Shown here: piece after piece, positions 1 through 7,453 of the stretch
Position numbering within the stretch: position 1 is the stretch's first letter
Layout: each line of letters opens with the position of its first letter
Source: Nonomuraea sediminis
Lineage (GTDB): Bacteria > Actinomycetota > Actinomycetes > Streptosporangiales > Streptosporangiaceae
Length of the DNA: 64,000 bases
Assembly (NCBI RefSeq): GCF_018531495.1
Contig: NZ_JAHDTI010000003.1
Coordinates: forward strand, 186,001-250,000
Direction: 5' to 3'
Notes under the pieces: generated by a model
What the model was told of the DNA's origin: nothing
The model's input: only the letters and a program-made list of their open reading frames with translations
Databases searched by the model: none
Program-made: the position numbers and the translations under genes

Positions 1-259
1 GCTCATCGGGCGCAGCGCTCCCGACCTGGAGCTGGCCGACGGCACCCGGGTGGGCGACCACCTGCACGCAGGTCAGGGCCTCCTGCTGGACCTCGGCCTC
101 TCCCTGCCCGCCGACCCCCGCGTCCCCCTGCTCAAGGCCGAGCCCGCCAAGGACCCCGGCTTCCTGGCGATGCTCATCAGACCCGACGGTGTGGTCGCCT
201 GGGCAGGCAACGATCAGGACAAGGCCCTGGACCAGGCGCTGGAAACGTGGTTCCAGTGA
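1..259 (+). CDS. FAD-dependent aromatic hydroxylase, C-terminal fragment
   Basis: Only the last 85 residues are inside the window; the reading frame is already open at base 2. They match the C-terminal thioredoxin-like domain of class A flavin monooxygenases of the rifampicin monooxygenase/PHBH-like group: an RSAPDLELADG entry strand, a GLLLDLG strand and a closing IRPDGVVAWAG strand. In this family the FAD and substrate-binding domains lie upstream, so the reaction (NADPH- and O2-dependent ring hydroxylation) is taken from the family and cannot be checked here. The gene runs toward the molybdenum hydroxylase operon, and about 95 bases separate the two convergent stops. Confidence 0.75.
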   Translation, partial: LIGRSAPDLELADGTRVGDHLHAGQGLLLDLGLSLPADPRVPLLKAEPAKDPGFLAMLIRPDGVVAWAGNDQDKALDQALETWFQ

Positions 260-355
260 GGTCCCGCCGCCCCTGGCGTGCCACGGGCAGGGCGGCGGGT
301 CCTGGCCGGGTTCCTCGACCTGGCCGACAGCCCAGCGGCTGGCAGGGAGTGATCG

Positions 356-2494
356 TCAGGCGAGCAGCTTCTCCGGCGTGAGCGGGAGGTCGCGGATGCG
401 GTGGCCCGTCGCGTTGTGGACCGCGTTGGCGATCGCGGCCGCCGCGCCGACGATGCCGAACTCGCCGATCCCGCGCGCCCCCAGCGGGCTCAGCAAGGTA
501 TCCGGATAGTCCAGGAAGTGGATGTCCATGTGTGGGATGTCGGCGTTGACCGGGACGAGGTAGTCGCCGAGGTTGGCGTTGGTGAAGCGGCCGGTCGCGG
601 CGTCGAGCCGCAGGTCCTCCAGCAGCGCCTGCCCGATCCCCATCACGATGCCGCCGATGACCTGGCTCCGCGCGGTCTTCTCGTTGACGATCGTGCCCGC
701 GTCGGCGACGCACACCCACCGCGTGACCCGCGTCTCCATCGTCCACCGGTTCACCCGCACCTCGCAGAAGTGCGCGCCGAAGGACCGGAAGGCGTGGTCC
801 TTGACCCGGTTGCGCGGCGAGGTGGCGGTGGCCTCGACCGCGGGCAGGTCCAGCGCGCTCAGCAACTCGCCGAACGGCATCGCCAGCCCGTCGGCCACCA
901 CCTCGCCCTTCTCGAAGCGGGCCTGCGCGCCGTGGAAGGGCGAGCCGGGGTTCCCGGTCGCGAGCTCGAGCAGCGCCTCGATCGCCGCGGACGTCGCCAG
1001 CTGTACGGCGGGCCCGTTCGTGGACGTGGATCCCGACCCGCCCGCGCTCGCCGCCGGGGGCGCGCTGGAGTCGCCCAGCTCCGGCACGACCCGCCCGACC
1101 GGGATGCCCAGCCCCTCGGCCGCGAGCAGCGCGAACACGGTCGACTGCCCGGTACCCAGGTCGGCCGCGGTCCCTGAGACCGTGGCACGCCCGTCGGACA
1201 GCAGCCGCACCTTGATCGACGCCTGGCCCCTGAACGCGCCGTAGGTGGCCGTGGCCATGCCCATCCCGACCAGCCAGTCGCCGTCCGCCACGGTGCCCGG
1301 CTCCTTGGCCCGCTGCGACCAGCCGAACCGCTCGGCGCCCAGGTCGTAGCACTCCGCGAGGTGCTTGCTCGACCAGGGCAGCCCGTTGGCCGGGTTGACC
1401 GGGGAGTCGTTCCTGCGGCGCAGGTCAAGGGGGTCCATCCCCAGCGCCTCGGCCAGCTCGTCGAGGGCGCTCTCCAGCGCGAACGACCCGTTGGACTCCC
1501 CCGGAGCCCGCATGATCGTGGTGACCGGGGTGTCGAGCGGCACGTAGGACCGGCTCACGTACAGGTTCCGCGCGCCGTACATGACCATGGACAGGTTGGC
1601 GGCGGACTCGAAGAAGCCGTTGGAGACCGCCTTGGCCGAGACGCCGTCGTTCTTGATCGCGACGAGCGTGCCGTCCTGGTCGGCGCCGAGCGTGACGGTC
1701 TGCCTGGTCGGCGGGCGGTGGCCGACGACGGTGAAGACCTGCTCGCGGGTCAGCACGGTCTTGACCGGCCTGCCCAGGGCGCGTGCGGCGGCCACGGTGA
1801 GGGGCGTGTGGGCCCAGGTGTCCCACTTGTTGCCGAAACCGCCGCCGATGTAGGGGTTGATCACCCGGATCTTGGCGGGGTCGATGCCCAGCGCCTCCGA
1901 CAGCCGCTCCACGGCCAGCAGTACACCCTGCGTGGCGGTGTAGACCGTGACGTGGTCACCGTCCCACTCGGCGACGGTGGGGTGCGGCTCCATCGCGGCG
2001 TGGGTCTCGGCCGGGCTGGTGTACATGGCGGTGATCCGCACCGCGGCGGAGGCCAGGGCCTCGTCGATGGAGCCCACGCCGGGGGCGAGCACCTGGCTCG
2101 TCCCCTCGGTCACCGGGGTCCCGTCGGCGAAGGAGGCCTGCGGCGGCTCGGCGTCGTACTCGCAGCGGACCAGCGCGGCGGCGTCCCTGGCCTGCTCGAA
2201 CGTCTCGGCCACGACCAGTCCGATGGCCTGGCCGTAGTAGCGGACGGCTGGGCTCTGGATCGGCGGCGTCAGCTCGGCGTTGTCCTCCTTGGCGAACGGG
2301 TGCAGCTCGAGCGGGTTGAACGGCGTGTAGACGGCCAGCACGCCGGGCGCGTCAGGGACGTCCATGCGGCGGATCGTGCCCTTCGCGACCGTGGCGGTGA
2401 TCAGGTAGCCGTAGGCGAGGCCGTCGAGGTGCTGGTCGGCGGCGTAGCGGGCGGCGCCGGTGACCTTGAGGTGCCCGTCTTCCCTGTCGGTCAT
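356..2494 (-). CDS. Xanthine dehydrogenase-family molybdopterin-binding subunit (YagR/PaoC type)
   Basis: Large catalytic subunit of a molybdenum hydroxylase, expected to hydroxylate an aldehyde or N-heterocycle at a Mo-pterin cytosine cofactor. It opens with the family hallmark LKVTGAARYAAD near residue 10. It has the cofactor-binding GGGFGNKWD loop, a RAPGE segment, and near the C-terminus GARGIGEFG, which holds the catalytic glutamate. At 712 residues it has the usual length for the three-subunit form. The ATG start overlaps the stop of the FAD subunit gene (ATGA), which indicates translational coupling. It is the last gene of a three-gene operon ordered Fe-S, FAD, Mo, like yagTSR/paoABC. 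The native substrate cannot be read from sequence. Confidence 0.93.
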   Translation of the reverse strand: MTDREDGHLKVTGAARYAADQHLDGLAYGYLITATVAKGTIRRMDVPDAPGVLAVYTPFNPLELHPFAKEDNAELTPPIQSPAVRYYGQAIGLVVAETFEQARDAAALVRCEYDAEPPQASFADGTPVTEGTSQVLAPGVGSIDEALASAAVRITAMYTSPAETHAAMEPHPTVAEWDGDHVTVYTATQGVLLAVERLSEALGIDPAKIRVINPYIGGGFGNKWDTWAHTPLTVAAARALGRPVKTVLTREQVFTVVGHRPPTRQTVTLGADQDGTLVAIKNDGVSAKAVSNGFFESAANLSMVMYGARNLYVSRSYVPLDTPVTTIMRAPGESNGSFALESALDELAEALGMDPLDLRRRNDSPVNPANGLPWSSKHLAECYDLGAERFGWSQRAKEPGTVADGDWLVGMGMATATYGAFRGQASIKVRLLSDGRATVSGTAADLGTGQSTVFALLAAEGLGIPVGRVVPELGDSSAPPAASAGGSGSTSTNGPAVQLATSAAIEALLELATGNPGSPFHGAQARFEKGEVVADGLAMPFGELLSALDLPAVEATATSPRNRVKDHAFRSFGAHFCEVRVNRWTMETRVTRWVCVADAGTIVNEKTARSQVIGGIVMGIGQALLEDLRLDAATGRFTNANLGDYLVPVNADIPHMDIHFLDYPDTLLSPLGARGIGEFGIVGAAAAIANAVHNATGHRIRDLPLTPEKLLA

Positions 2495-3444
2495 CGGGTG
2501 GCCTCCACAAGGGCTCGCACGATCGTACGTTGCAGCAGCGGGATCTTGAAGGCGTTGTCCGTGAGCGGACGGGCGCCGCGCGCGGACAGCTCGGCGGCCG
2601 CCTCGAACGCCTCGACCGTCGCGGGGGCGCCGCGCAGTGCCGCCTCGACCTCGGGCAGCCGCCACGGCACCGTGCCCACGCCGCCTGCGGCGATCCTGGC
2701 GTCTCGGACCGTGCCGCCGGCCAGGTCGAGCGCCACTGCGGCCGAGGTGAGGGCGAACTCGTACGACCGGCGGTCGCGTACCTTCACGTACCCGGACCTG
2801 CGGGCCCAGGGCAGCGGCGGGACGATCACCTCGGTGATGAGCTCGCCGGGCCTCATCTGGTGCTCGAGGTGCGGGGTGTCGCCCGGCAGGGCGTACAGAT
2901 CGGCCAGGTCGACGGTGCGCTCGCCGGTGGGGGTGGCCAGCCGTACGGATGCGTCCAGGGCGACCAGCGCCACGGCCAGATCGCTCGGATGGGTGGCGAC
3001 GCAGGAGGAGGACGTGCCGAGGACGGCGTGGGAGCGGTTGCCGCCCTCCTGGGCGGGGCAGCCCGTGCCGGGGGTGCGCTTGTTGCACGGGGTGGCGACG
3101 TCGCGGAAGAAGCCGCAGCGGGTGCGTTGCAGCAGGTTGCCGCCGATCGTGGCCATGTTGCGCAGCTGGGGTGAGGCGCTCTGGAGCAGGGCCTGCCGGA
3201 TGACCGGATAGATCGCGTCATGGTGGGCGACGTCCTCCATGAGCTCGAGCGCCCCGATGCGCAGACCCTCGGGCCCCGGGCGGATGCCGCGCAACGGCAG
3301 CCGGGTGATGTCCACCACGTGGCCGGGCGTCATCACCTCGAGCTTCATCAGGTCCACGAGCGTCGTGCCGCCCGCCAGATACGTGCCCCGCAGCTCAAGA
3401 GCCTCGTGCGTGCTCACGGGCGCGACATACTCAAACGACCGCAT
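2491..3444 (-). CDS. Molybdenum hydroxylase FAD-binding subunit with extra 4Fe-4S motif (YagS/PaoB type)
   Basis: Medium subunit that passes electrons from the Fe-S clusters through FAD. It has the FAD-binding YLAGGTTLVDLMK loop near residue 22 and the second flavin loop ATIGGNLLQRTRC near residue 98. Unlike the xanthine dehydrogenase FAD domain, it carries spaced cysteines (CGFF, PCNKR, TGCPA and SSCVAT, roughly residues 109-148), the pattern that binds an additional 4Fe-4S cluster in E. coli PaoB. This places the enzyme with periplasmic-type aldehyde oxidases rather than purine dehydrogenases. Length (317 aa) is typical. It overlaps the 2Fe-2S gene by 14 bases and the Mo-subunit gene by 4, so all three are probably one mRNA. 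Confidence 0.92.
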   Translation of the reverse strand: MRSFEYVAPVSTHEALELRGTYLAGGTTLVDLMKLEVMTPGHVVDITRLPLRGIRPGPEGLRIGALELMEDVAHHDAIYPVIRQALLQSASPQLRNMATIGGNLLQRTRCGFFRDVATPCNKRTPGTGCPAQEGGNRSHAVLGTSSSCVATHPSDLAVALVALDASVRLATPTGERTVDLADLYALPGDTPHLEHQMRPGELITEVIVPPLPWARRSGYVKVRDRRSYEFALTSAAVALDLAGGTVRDARIAAGGVGTVPWRLPEVEAALRGAPATVEAFEAAAELSARGARPLTDNAFKIPLLQRTIVRALVEATR

Positions 3445-4000
3445 CGCGCACCACCTCGTCGCCCGTGGAGGCCGCGCGCTCGTCCTGGTTCATGGCGGTC
3501 TGCACTGCATCCACGATGTTGGGGTATGCGCCGCAGCGGCAGATATTTCCCGACATGGCCTCGCGAATCTCTTCGTCCGTCCTGGCCCGACCGTCCTCGA
3601 TCACCGCCACGGCCGACATGATCTGCCCAGGCGTACAGAACCCGCACTGGAACCCGTCACACTCCACGAACGCCCGCTGCGCCGGATGCCCGGAGACGCC
3701 CTCGATCGTGGTGACGCTCCTGCCGCGCACCGCCACGGCCAGCGTCAGGCACGCCAGCACCCGCCGCCCGTCCACGTGCACCGTACAGGCGCCGCACTGC
3801 CCGCGGTCGCACCCCTTCTTGGTCCCGGTCAGCCCGAGCCGCTCCCGCAGCGCGTCCAGCAGCGTGACGCGCGGATCAACCCGCAGCCTCTCCTCGCGCC
3901 CGTTCACGGTGAACACCAGCGCGTCCTGCTCGGCACTCGACGAGTACGGCACGGCCTCCCCTACCGGAGCGTCCGCGTACCCATGCCTGGATAACTCCAT
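3431..4000 (-). CDS. Molybdenum hydroxylase 2Fe-2S subunit (YagT/PaoA type)
   Basis: Small electron-transfer subunit with two 2Fe-2S domains. The plant-ferredoxin-like cluster is CDRGQCGACTVHVDGRRVLAC; the second, helical cluster is CGFCTPGQ followed by CRCG. The frame stays open further upstream to 4105, but I chose the ATG giving MELSRHGYADAP because a GGGGAG Shine-Dalgarno lies 9-10 bases before it and a good promoter lies between the two candidate starts. The resulting protein is 189 aa. No convincing Tat signal is seen, so the complex is probably cytoplasmic here, unlike E. coli PaoABC. It is the first gene of the operon. Confidence 0.92.
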   Translation of the reverse strand: MELSRHGYADAPVGEAVPYSSSAEQDALVFTVNGREERLRVDPRVTLLDALRERLGLTGTKKGCDRGQCGACTVHVDGRRVLACLTLAVAVRGRSVTTIEGVSGHPAQRAFVECDGFQCGFCTPGQIMSAVAVIEDGRARTDEEIREAMSGNICRCGAYPNIVDAVQTAMNQDERAASTGDEVVRDAVV

Positions 4001-4044
4001 CCGAAGAAACTCCCCTGCGAACGGCCGGTAAGCGTTTTCCAGAA

Positions 4045-4074
4045 GGTATACGTCCACCCTCTCCCCAACGTCAA
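4045..4074 (-). promoter_or_regulatory. Sigma-A-like promoter of the molybdenum hydroxylase operon
   Basis: On the minus strand TTGACG (4074-4069) and TATACC (4050-4045) are separated by 18 bases. This predicts transcription from about 4037 and a leader of roughly 37 bases containing the Shine-Dalgarno of the 2Fe-2S gene. It also argues against the longer upstream start of that gene. Confidence 0.55.
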
Positions 4075-4103
4075 CAGTGCGGCGCCGACCTGCCCATATA
4101 TCC

Positions 4104-4132
4104 ATATCGCCATGGATGCCGGAGCGATATCG
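4104..4132. promoter_or_regulatory. Inverted repeat in the beta-lactamase/molybdenum hydroxylase intergenic region
   Basis: ATATCGC (4104-4110) and GCGATAT (4124-4130) form perfect 7-bp arms around 13 bases. The right arm also belongs to a CGATATCG palindrome (4125-4132). This is the most AT-rich spot of the region between two divergent genes, which suggests an operator. No regulator gene is adjacent, so the protein that would bind it is unknown. Confidence 0.4.
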
Positions 4133-4201
4133 ATATTAGACATCCCGTGATCGCGTCTGCTTTGCTCCTGCCCACCGACGGACGACAGCAAGGATCTCCA
4201 C

Positions 4202-5086
4202 ATGCGAAACCGCCGCGCCCTCGCGCTGGCCACGTTGACGATCACTATCCTGGCGGGTGCCACCTCGCCCGCGCGGGCCACGGGCGTGCGCGAGGAACTG
4301 CGCGCCCTCGAGGCGTCCTTCCACGGCAGGATCGGAGCGTTCGCGCTGGACACGGCCACAGGGAAGACGGTCGGCTACCGGGCGGCGGAGAGCTTCCCGC
4401 TCCTGTCCACGTTCAAGGCGCTGGTGGCGGCCGCGGTGCTGCACAAGGCCCGCACCTCCGATCCCGGGCTGATGGACCGGGTCCTGCACTGGACCTCAGC
4501 CGACCTGAAGCCCAACTCGCCGACCACGTCCCAGCACGTCGCGGACGGGCTCACCGTGGCGCAGCTCTGCGAGGCGGCCATCACGCTGAGCGACAACACC
4601 GCGGGCAACCTGCTGCTCAAGCAGGTCGGGGGTCCCGCCGGCCTGACCCGCTACCTGCGCTCGCTCGGCGACCCGGTCTCGCGCCTTGACCGTTGGGAGA
4701 CCGAGCTCAACGACTGGAAGCCGGGCGAGCGCCGCGACACCACCACGCCCGCCGCGGTCGCCGCCGACCTGCGCGCCCTCACCACCGGGTCGGCGCTCAC
4801 GCCCAAGGACAGGACCCGCCTGATCGGCTGGCTGGTGGCCACCAAGACCGGCGACGCCCGCATCCGGGCCGGGCTCCCCAAGACCTGGACCGTGGGCGAC
4901 AAGACCGGCACCGCGGGCGTGTACGGCGGGGCCAACGACATCGCCGTCATCTGGCCTGCCAAGAAGGCGGCGCCCATCATCATGACGATCTACACCACCC
5001 GCCGCTCCCCCACCGCCGCCCCCGACGAGAAGACCATCGCCCAAACCGCCACAATCCTCGCCCGCTCCCTGAACCGCCTCCCCTGA
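4202..5086 (+). CDS. bla: Class A beta-lactamase, secreted
   Basis: Serine beta-lactamase that hydrolyses beta-lactam rings outside the membrane. A Sec signal peptide (arginine start, hydrophobic core, A-R-A cleavage near residue 26) has no lipobox. All catalytic elements are present, and in this protein their raw positions coincide with Ambler numbers: S69-T-F-K72, S130-D-N132, E166 and N170 in an ETELN omega loop, and K234-T-G236. Arg220 and Thr237 are also present, the arrangement of Streptomyces-type class A enzymes rather than TEM. Length (294 aa) is normal. No regulator or PBP gene is nearby, so it is probably an intrinsic chromosomal enzyme with no visible sign of recent transfer. Confidence 0.95.
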   Translation: MRNRRALALATLTITILAGATSPARATGVREELRALEASFHGRIGAFALDTATGKTVGYRAAESFPLLSTFKALVAAAVLHKARTSDPGLMDRVLHWTSADLKPNSPTTSQHVADGLTVAQLCEAAITLSDNTAGNLLLKQVGGPAGLTRYLRSLGDPVSRLDRWETELNDWKPGERRDTTTPAAVAADLRALTTGSALTPKDRTRLIGWLVATKTGDARIRAGLPKTWTVGDKTGTAGVYGGANDIAVIWPAKKAAPIIMTIYTTRRSPTAAPDEKTIAQTATILARSLNRLP

Positions 5087-5143
5087 CCACACCACCCCGC
5101 ACGCTCTTGAGCACCCGCCCAAGACCCCCGAACCCGCAAAGCC

Positions 5144-5282
5144 CGTGCCCGAACACCCAAACGCGGACACCCGAACGCACGTGCCCGGACACGAGTGCCC
5201 GAACGCAGGTGCCGATGCTGACGCCCGGACTCGGGTGCCCGGACGCTGCCGCCCGGACGCTGCCGCCCGGACGCGGGTGCCC
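5144..5282. repeat. Degenerate GTGCCCGgACGC repeats downstream of bla
   Basis: About nine imperfect units related to GTGCCCGGACGC or GTGCCCGAACGC follow each other with variable spacing, ending in two exact GCCGCCCGGACGCT units. They lie between the converging beta-lactamase and copper-lipoprotein genes and encode nothing recognisable. The irregular spacing and short, unequal units exclude a CRISPR array. Confidence 0.55.
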
Positions 5283-5288
5283 GCCAAC

Positions 5289-5321
5289 GGCACCCCCTGG
5301 GCGAGGGGTCGAGGGGGTGCC
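5289..5321. terminator. Hairpin between convergent genes
   Basis: GGCACCCCCT and AGGGGGTGCC form a perfect 10-bp stem around a 13-base loop. It lies just beyond the stop of the minus-strand lipoprotein gene and about 200 bases after the beta-lactamase stop. There is no U-tract, as is usual in high-GC actinobacteria. Confidence 0.5.
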
Positions 5322-5345
5322 TGGGGGTGGGCGGGGGGCCGTAGC

Positions 5346-6578
5346 TCAGTGGCCGGGGGACCAGATGAGGAGGCCGAGGCACATCTCGTCGCTGGTGCCC
5401 TCGCCCCAGACGACGTAGCGGGCGGGCTGGCTGCTCAGCGCGGGCAGCAGCTTGCGCAGGCCCGCGTCGTGGGTGCAGGTGACGCGGACGGTGTCGCCCT
5501 TCTTGACCGCGACCGGCTGGGGCAGCGGCCGGATGGCCTGGTCGTCGAAGTTGTACTCAGGGATGTCGAGCAGCGTCCGCGCCCCGGGCTTGCCGGGGTT
5601 GAGCTCGAGCTTGATCGAGCGGCCGAGCAGGTGCATGTGCCCGGCGGTGGCGTAGACGGTGCCGGCGACCGGCAGCTTCCTGGTGCAGCTCTGCGTGTCG
5701 CCGGGCGTGAGCGCCTTGCCCCGGCCGCAGGCCTTGTCGAGGAAGTTCGCGGTCTCGCGTGCCTGCTCGCCGAAGCGGTGCGCCAGGTCGTTGACGGCGG
5801 CGGTGCGCACGCACAGCGGCCCGGACTCCTGCTTGGTGCAGGGCAGCTCGACAGGAGCGGGCAGCGTGGTCGTCTGGAGCGGCGTGAGCTTCTGCGCCCC
5901 GTCGGCGAACCTGAGCCGGATGCCGGACTGGTCGCTGCCGGCGGGCTTGCCCTCGCTGGCGAGCAGGTTGTAGTGGATCTGCAGGATCAGCCGGCTGCCC
6001 GCGGCGACGGGGTGGCCGACGCGCTGGGTGAGCAGCGTCTCGTTGGCGCCGGGCGCCCAGTGGCCGATCCAGTTGCCGCCTTCGATCCCCGCGTCGCCGA
6101 AGCAGGTCCAGCCCTCGCCGGGGGTGCTCACGTCCAGCGCCTGCGCCTTGCCGGCGGCGGCCTGGTCGACGGCGTAGACGATCGCGTGGTGGACCAGGTC
6201 GGTGTTCTGCGGCAGGAACTGGTTGCCGGTCAGGTAGGCCGCGCTCTGGAGATTAGGGTCGAGCAGGAAGCACCGGTACTCGTCGGTCGCGCCCGCGGGG
6301 GCGGCCGGGGTGTAGGGCTGGGGCAGCTTCAGCGTGACGAACCGCTCCCCCGCCCGTAACGGCGCGGCCGGCGGCGGCGCCTCGGCCTTCATCCCGTGTC
6401 CCGCATGAGCCTGCTGAGTCGTCGCGGCGGGAGCGGCCGCCTGATGACCGTGCTGCGCCCCCTGCTGCCCGCACGACGTCACGACCAGTGCGCCCGCCAG
6501 GACCAGTACGGCCCCGCCCATCCACCCTGTCGGTCTCATGCGATCAAGGGTGCCCGCCCGCGCCCGCGCTTTCATCAC
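5346..6578 (-). CDS. Secreted copper type II monooxygenase-like lipoprotein (PHM/DBH-like)
   Basis: Lipoprotein with the fold signature of copper type II, ascorbate-dependent monooxygenases (peptidylglycine alpha-hydroxylating monooxygenase family). The lipobox VTSC puts the modified cysteine at residue 36. It is followed by a His/Met-rich linker (HGHQ, HAGHGM) that could also bind copper. Putative CuH ligands are the HH pair in LVHHAIVY and the histidine of QIHYN; putative CuM ligands are GHMHLLG and the methionine of SDEMCLG. Several conserved cysteines would form disulfides outside the cell. The first start is GTG, followed by ATG; a downstream ATG at 6539 is possible but gives a poorly charged signal peptide. 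The substrate is unknown, and such bacterial proteins are mostly uncharacterised. Confidence 0.75.
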   Translation of the reverse strand: MMKARARAGTLDRMRPTGWMGGAVLVLAGALVVTSCGQQGAQHGHQAAAPAATTQQAHAGHGMKAEAPPPAAPLRAGERFVTLKLPQPYTPAAPAGATDEYRCFLLDPNLQSAAYLTGNQFLPQNTDLVHHAIVYAVDQAAAGKAQALDVSTPGEGWTCFGDAGIEGGNWIGHWAPGANETLLTQRVGHPVAAGSRLILQIHYNLLASEGKPAGSDQSGIRLRFADGAQKLTPLQTTTLPAPVELPCTKQESGPLCVRTAAVNDLAHRFGEQARETANFLDKACGRGKALTPGDTQSCTRKLPVAGTVYATAGHMHLLGRSIKLELNPGKPGARTLLDIPEYNFDDQAIRPLPQPVAVKKGDTVRVTCTHDAGLRKLLPALSSQPARYVVWGEGTSDEMCLGLLIWSPGH

Positions 6579-6625
6579 CCCAGGAGCCGAACCATGTCAT
6601 ACCTGAGAGGGAACTCGGGCCTCGG

Positions 6626-7366
6626 CTAGCGGAGGGAGGTGTGCAGCATCTCGCCCACCTTGCGGTAGCCCACCCGGGCGTAGACCCGGCCGGCCTCGTC
6701 GCTGCCGGGTGTGAGGAAGGGCGTGGTGATCCCGGCTGCCCCGCCCGCGCGGGTGAGCAGGGCCGTGACGGCGCCGGCGATGCCGCGCCTGCGGAACGAG
6801 GGGAGGACCGCGATCCCGGCCACCTCCGCGACCCCCTGGTGCGGGCTGCCGAGCTGTCCGGCCCCGGCCGGCTCGCCCGTCGCGGTGTCGGTGGCGCGCG
6901 CGACGAGGCCGCCGCCGTCCAGGACGCGGCGCATCCGGGCGACGTCGTGCTCGGTGGCGGCGGGCGCGTCGAAGGCCGCGTTCATCACCCGGGCGACCTG
7001 CCACAGGTCGGCGTCCGCGGTCACGAGGGAGACCTCCACGCCGGCGACGGGGGCGTCCGTCACCTCGCCGGGCCCGCACACCATGAGCGGGAAGCGACCC
7101 TCGGGGGTGAACCCGGCCAGCGCCTGCTCCACCTTCGGGGCGGCGCTGGGGACGTACTCGAGCCGCGGCGTCCGTGCCCGCGAGCGGAACGCCGCGACCA
7201 GCTCGCCGATGTCGTCCGCCGTGGGCGCGGCATCGTCGTCGGGGATGGCGTAGTTGAAGGGAAGAGCGTCGTCGTGATCGTCGAACCGGATCACGAACGG
7301 CCCCACCCGGTGGGCGCGCGGCCCTGCCACCGACCTGAGATAGGCGTGCACGTCAGCTTCCAGCAC
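6626..7366 (-). CDS. GNAT-family N-acetyltransferase
   Basis: Acetyl-CoA-dependent acyltransferase with the GNAT fold in its C-terminal half. The acetyl-CoA loop is in VLPSFRRRGIAGAVTALLTRA (near residue 200), preceded by the core strand AEVAGIAV. The N-terminal 110 residues (RFDDHDDALPFNYA onward) form a less conserved domain seen in many actinobacterial two-domain GNATs. I chose the GTG at 7366 (VLEADVHAYL, 246 aa); the open frame continues far upstream only because of GC-rich coding bias over the neighbouring gene. No clear Shine-Dalgarno precedes it, so the start is approximate. The substrate is unknown. It is divergent from the tandem P-loop gene. Confidence 0.8.
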   Translation of the reverse strand: MLEADVHAYLRSVAGPRAHRVGPFVIRFDDHDDALPFNYAIPDDDAAPTADDIGELVAAFRSRARTPRLEYVPSAAPKVEQALAGFTPEGRFPLMVCGPGEVTDAPVAGVEVSLVTADADLWQVARVMNAAFDAPAATEHDVARMRRVLDGGGLVARATDTATGEPAGAGQLGSPHQGVAEVAGIAVLPSFRRRGIAGAVTALLTRAGGAAGITTPFLTPGSDEAGRVYARVGYRKVGEMLHTSLR

Positions 7367-7453
7367 AGCACCGCACGCTAGGGCCTGGGACGCCGCCCTG
7401 CCAACCGGATATTCGATGGCCGGGCCGCGAGGCCGCCCGCTAGCGTCGCGACG

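Noticed and set aside
5144..5282. CRISPR-like appearance of the repeats
   Set aside because: Units are 12-18 bases, imperfect and without unique spacers of constant length, and there are no cas genes.
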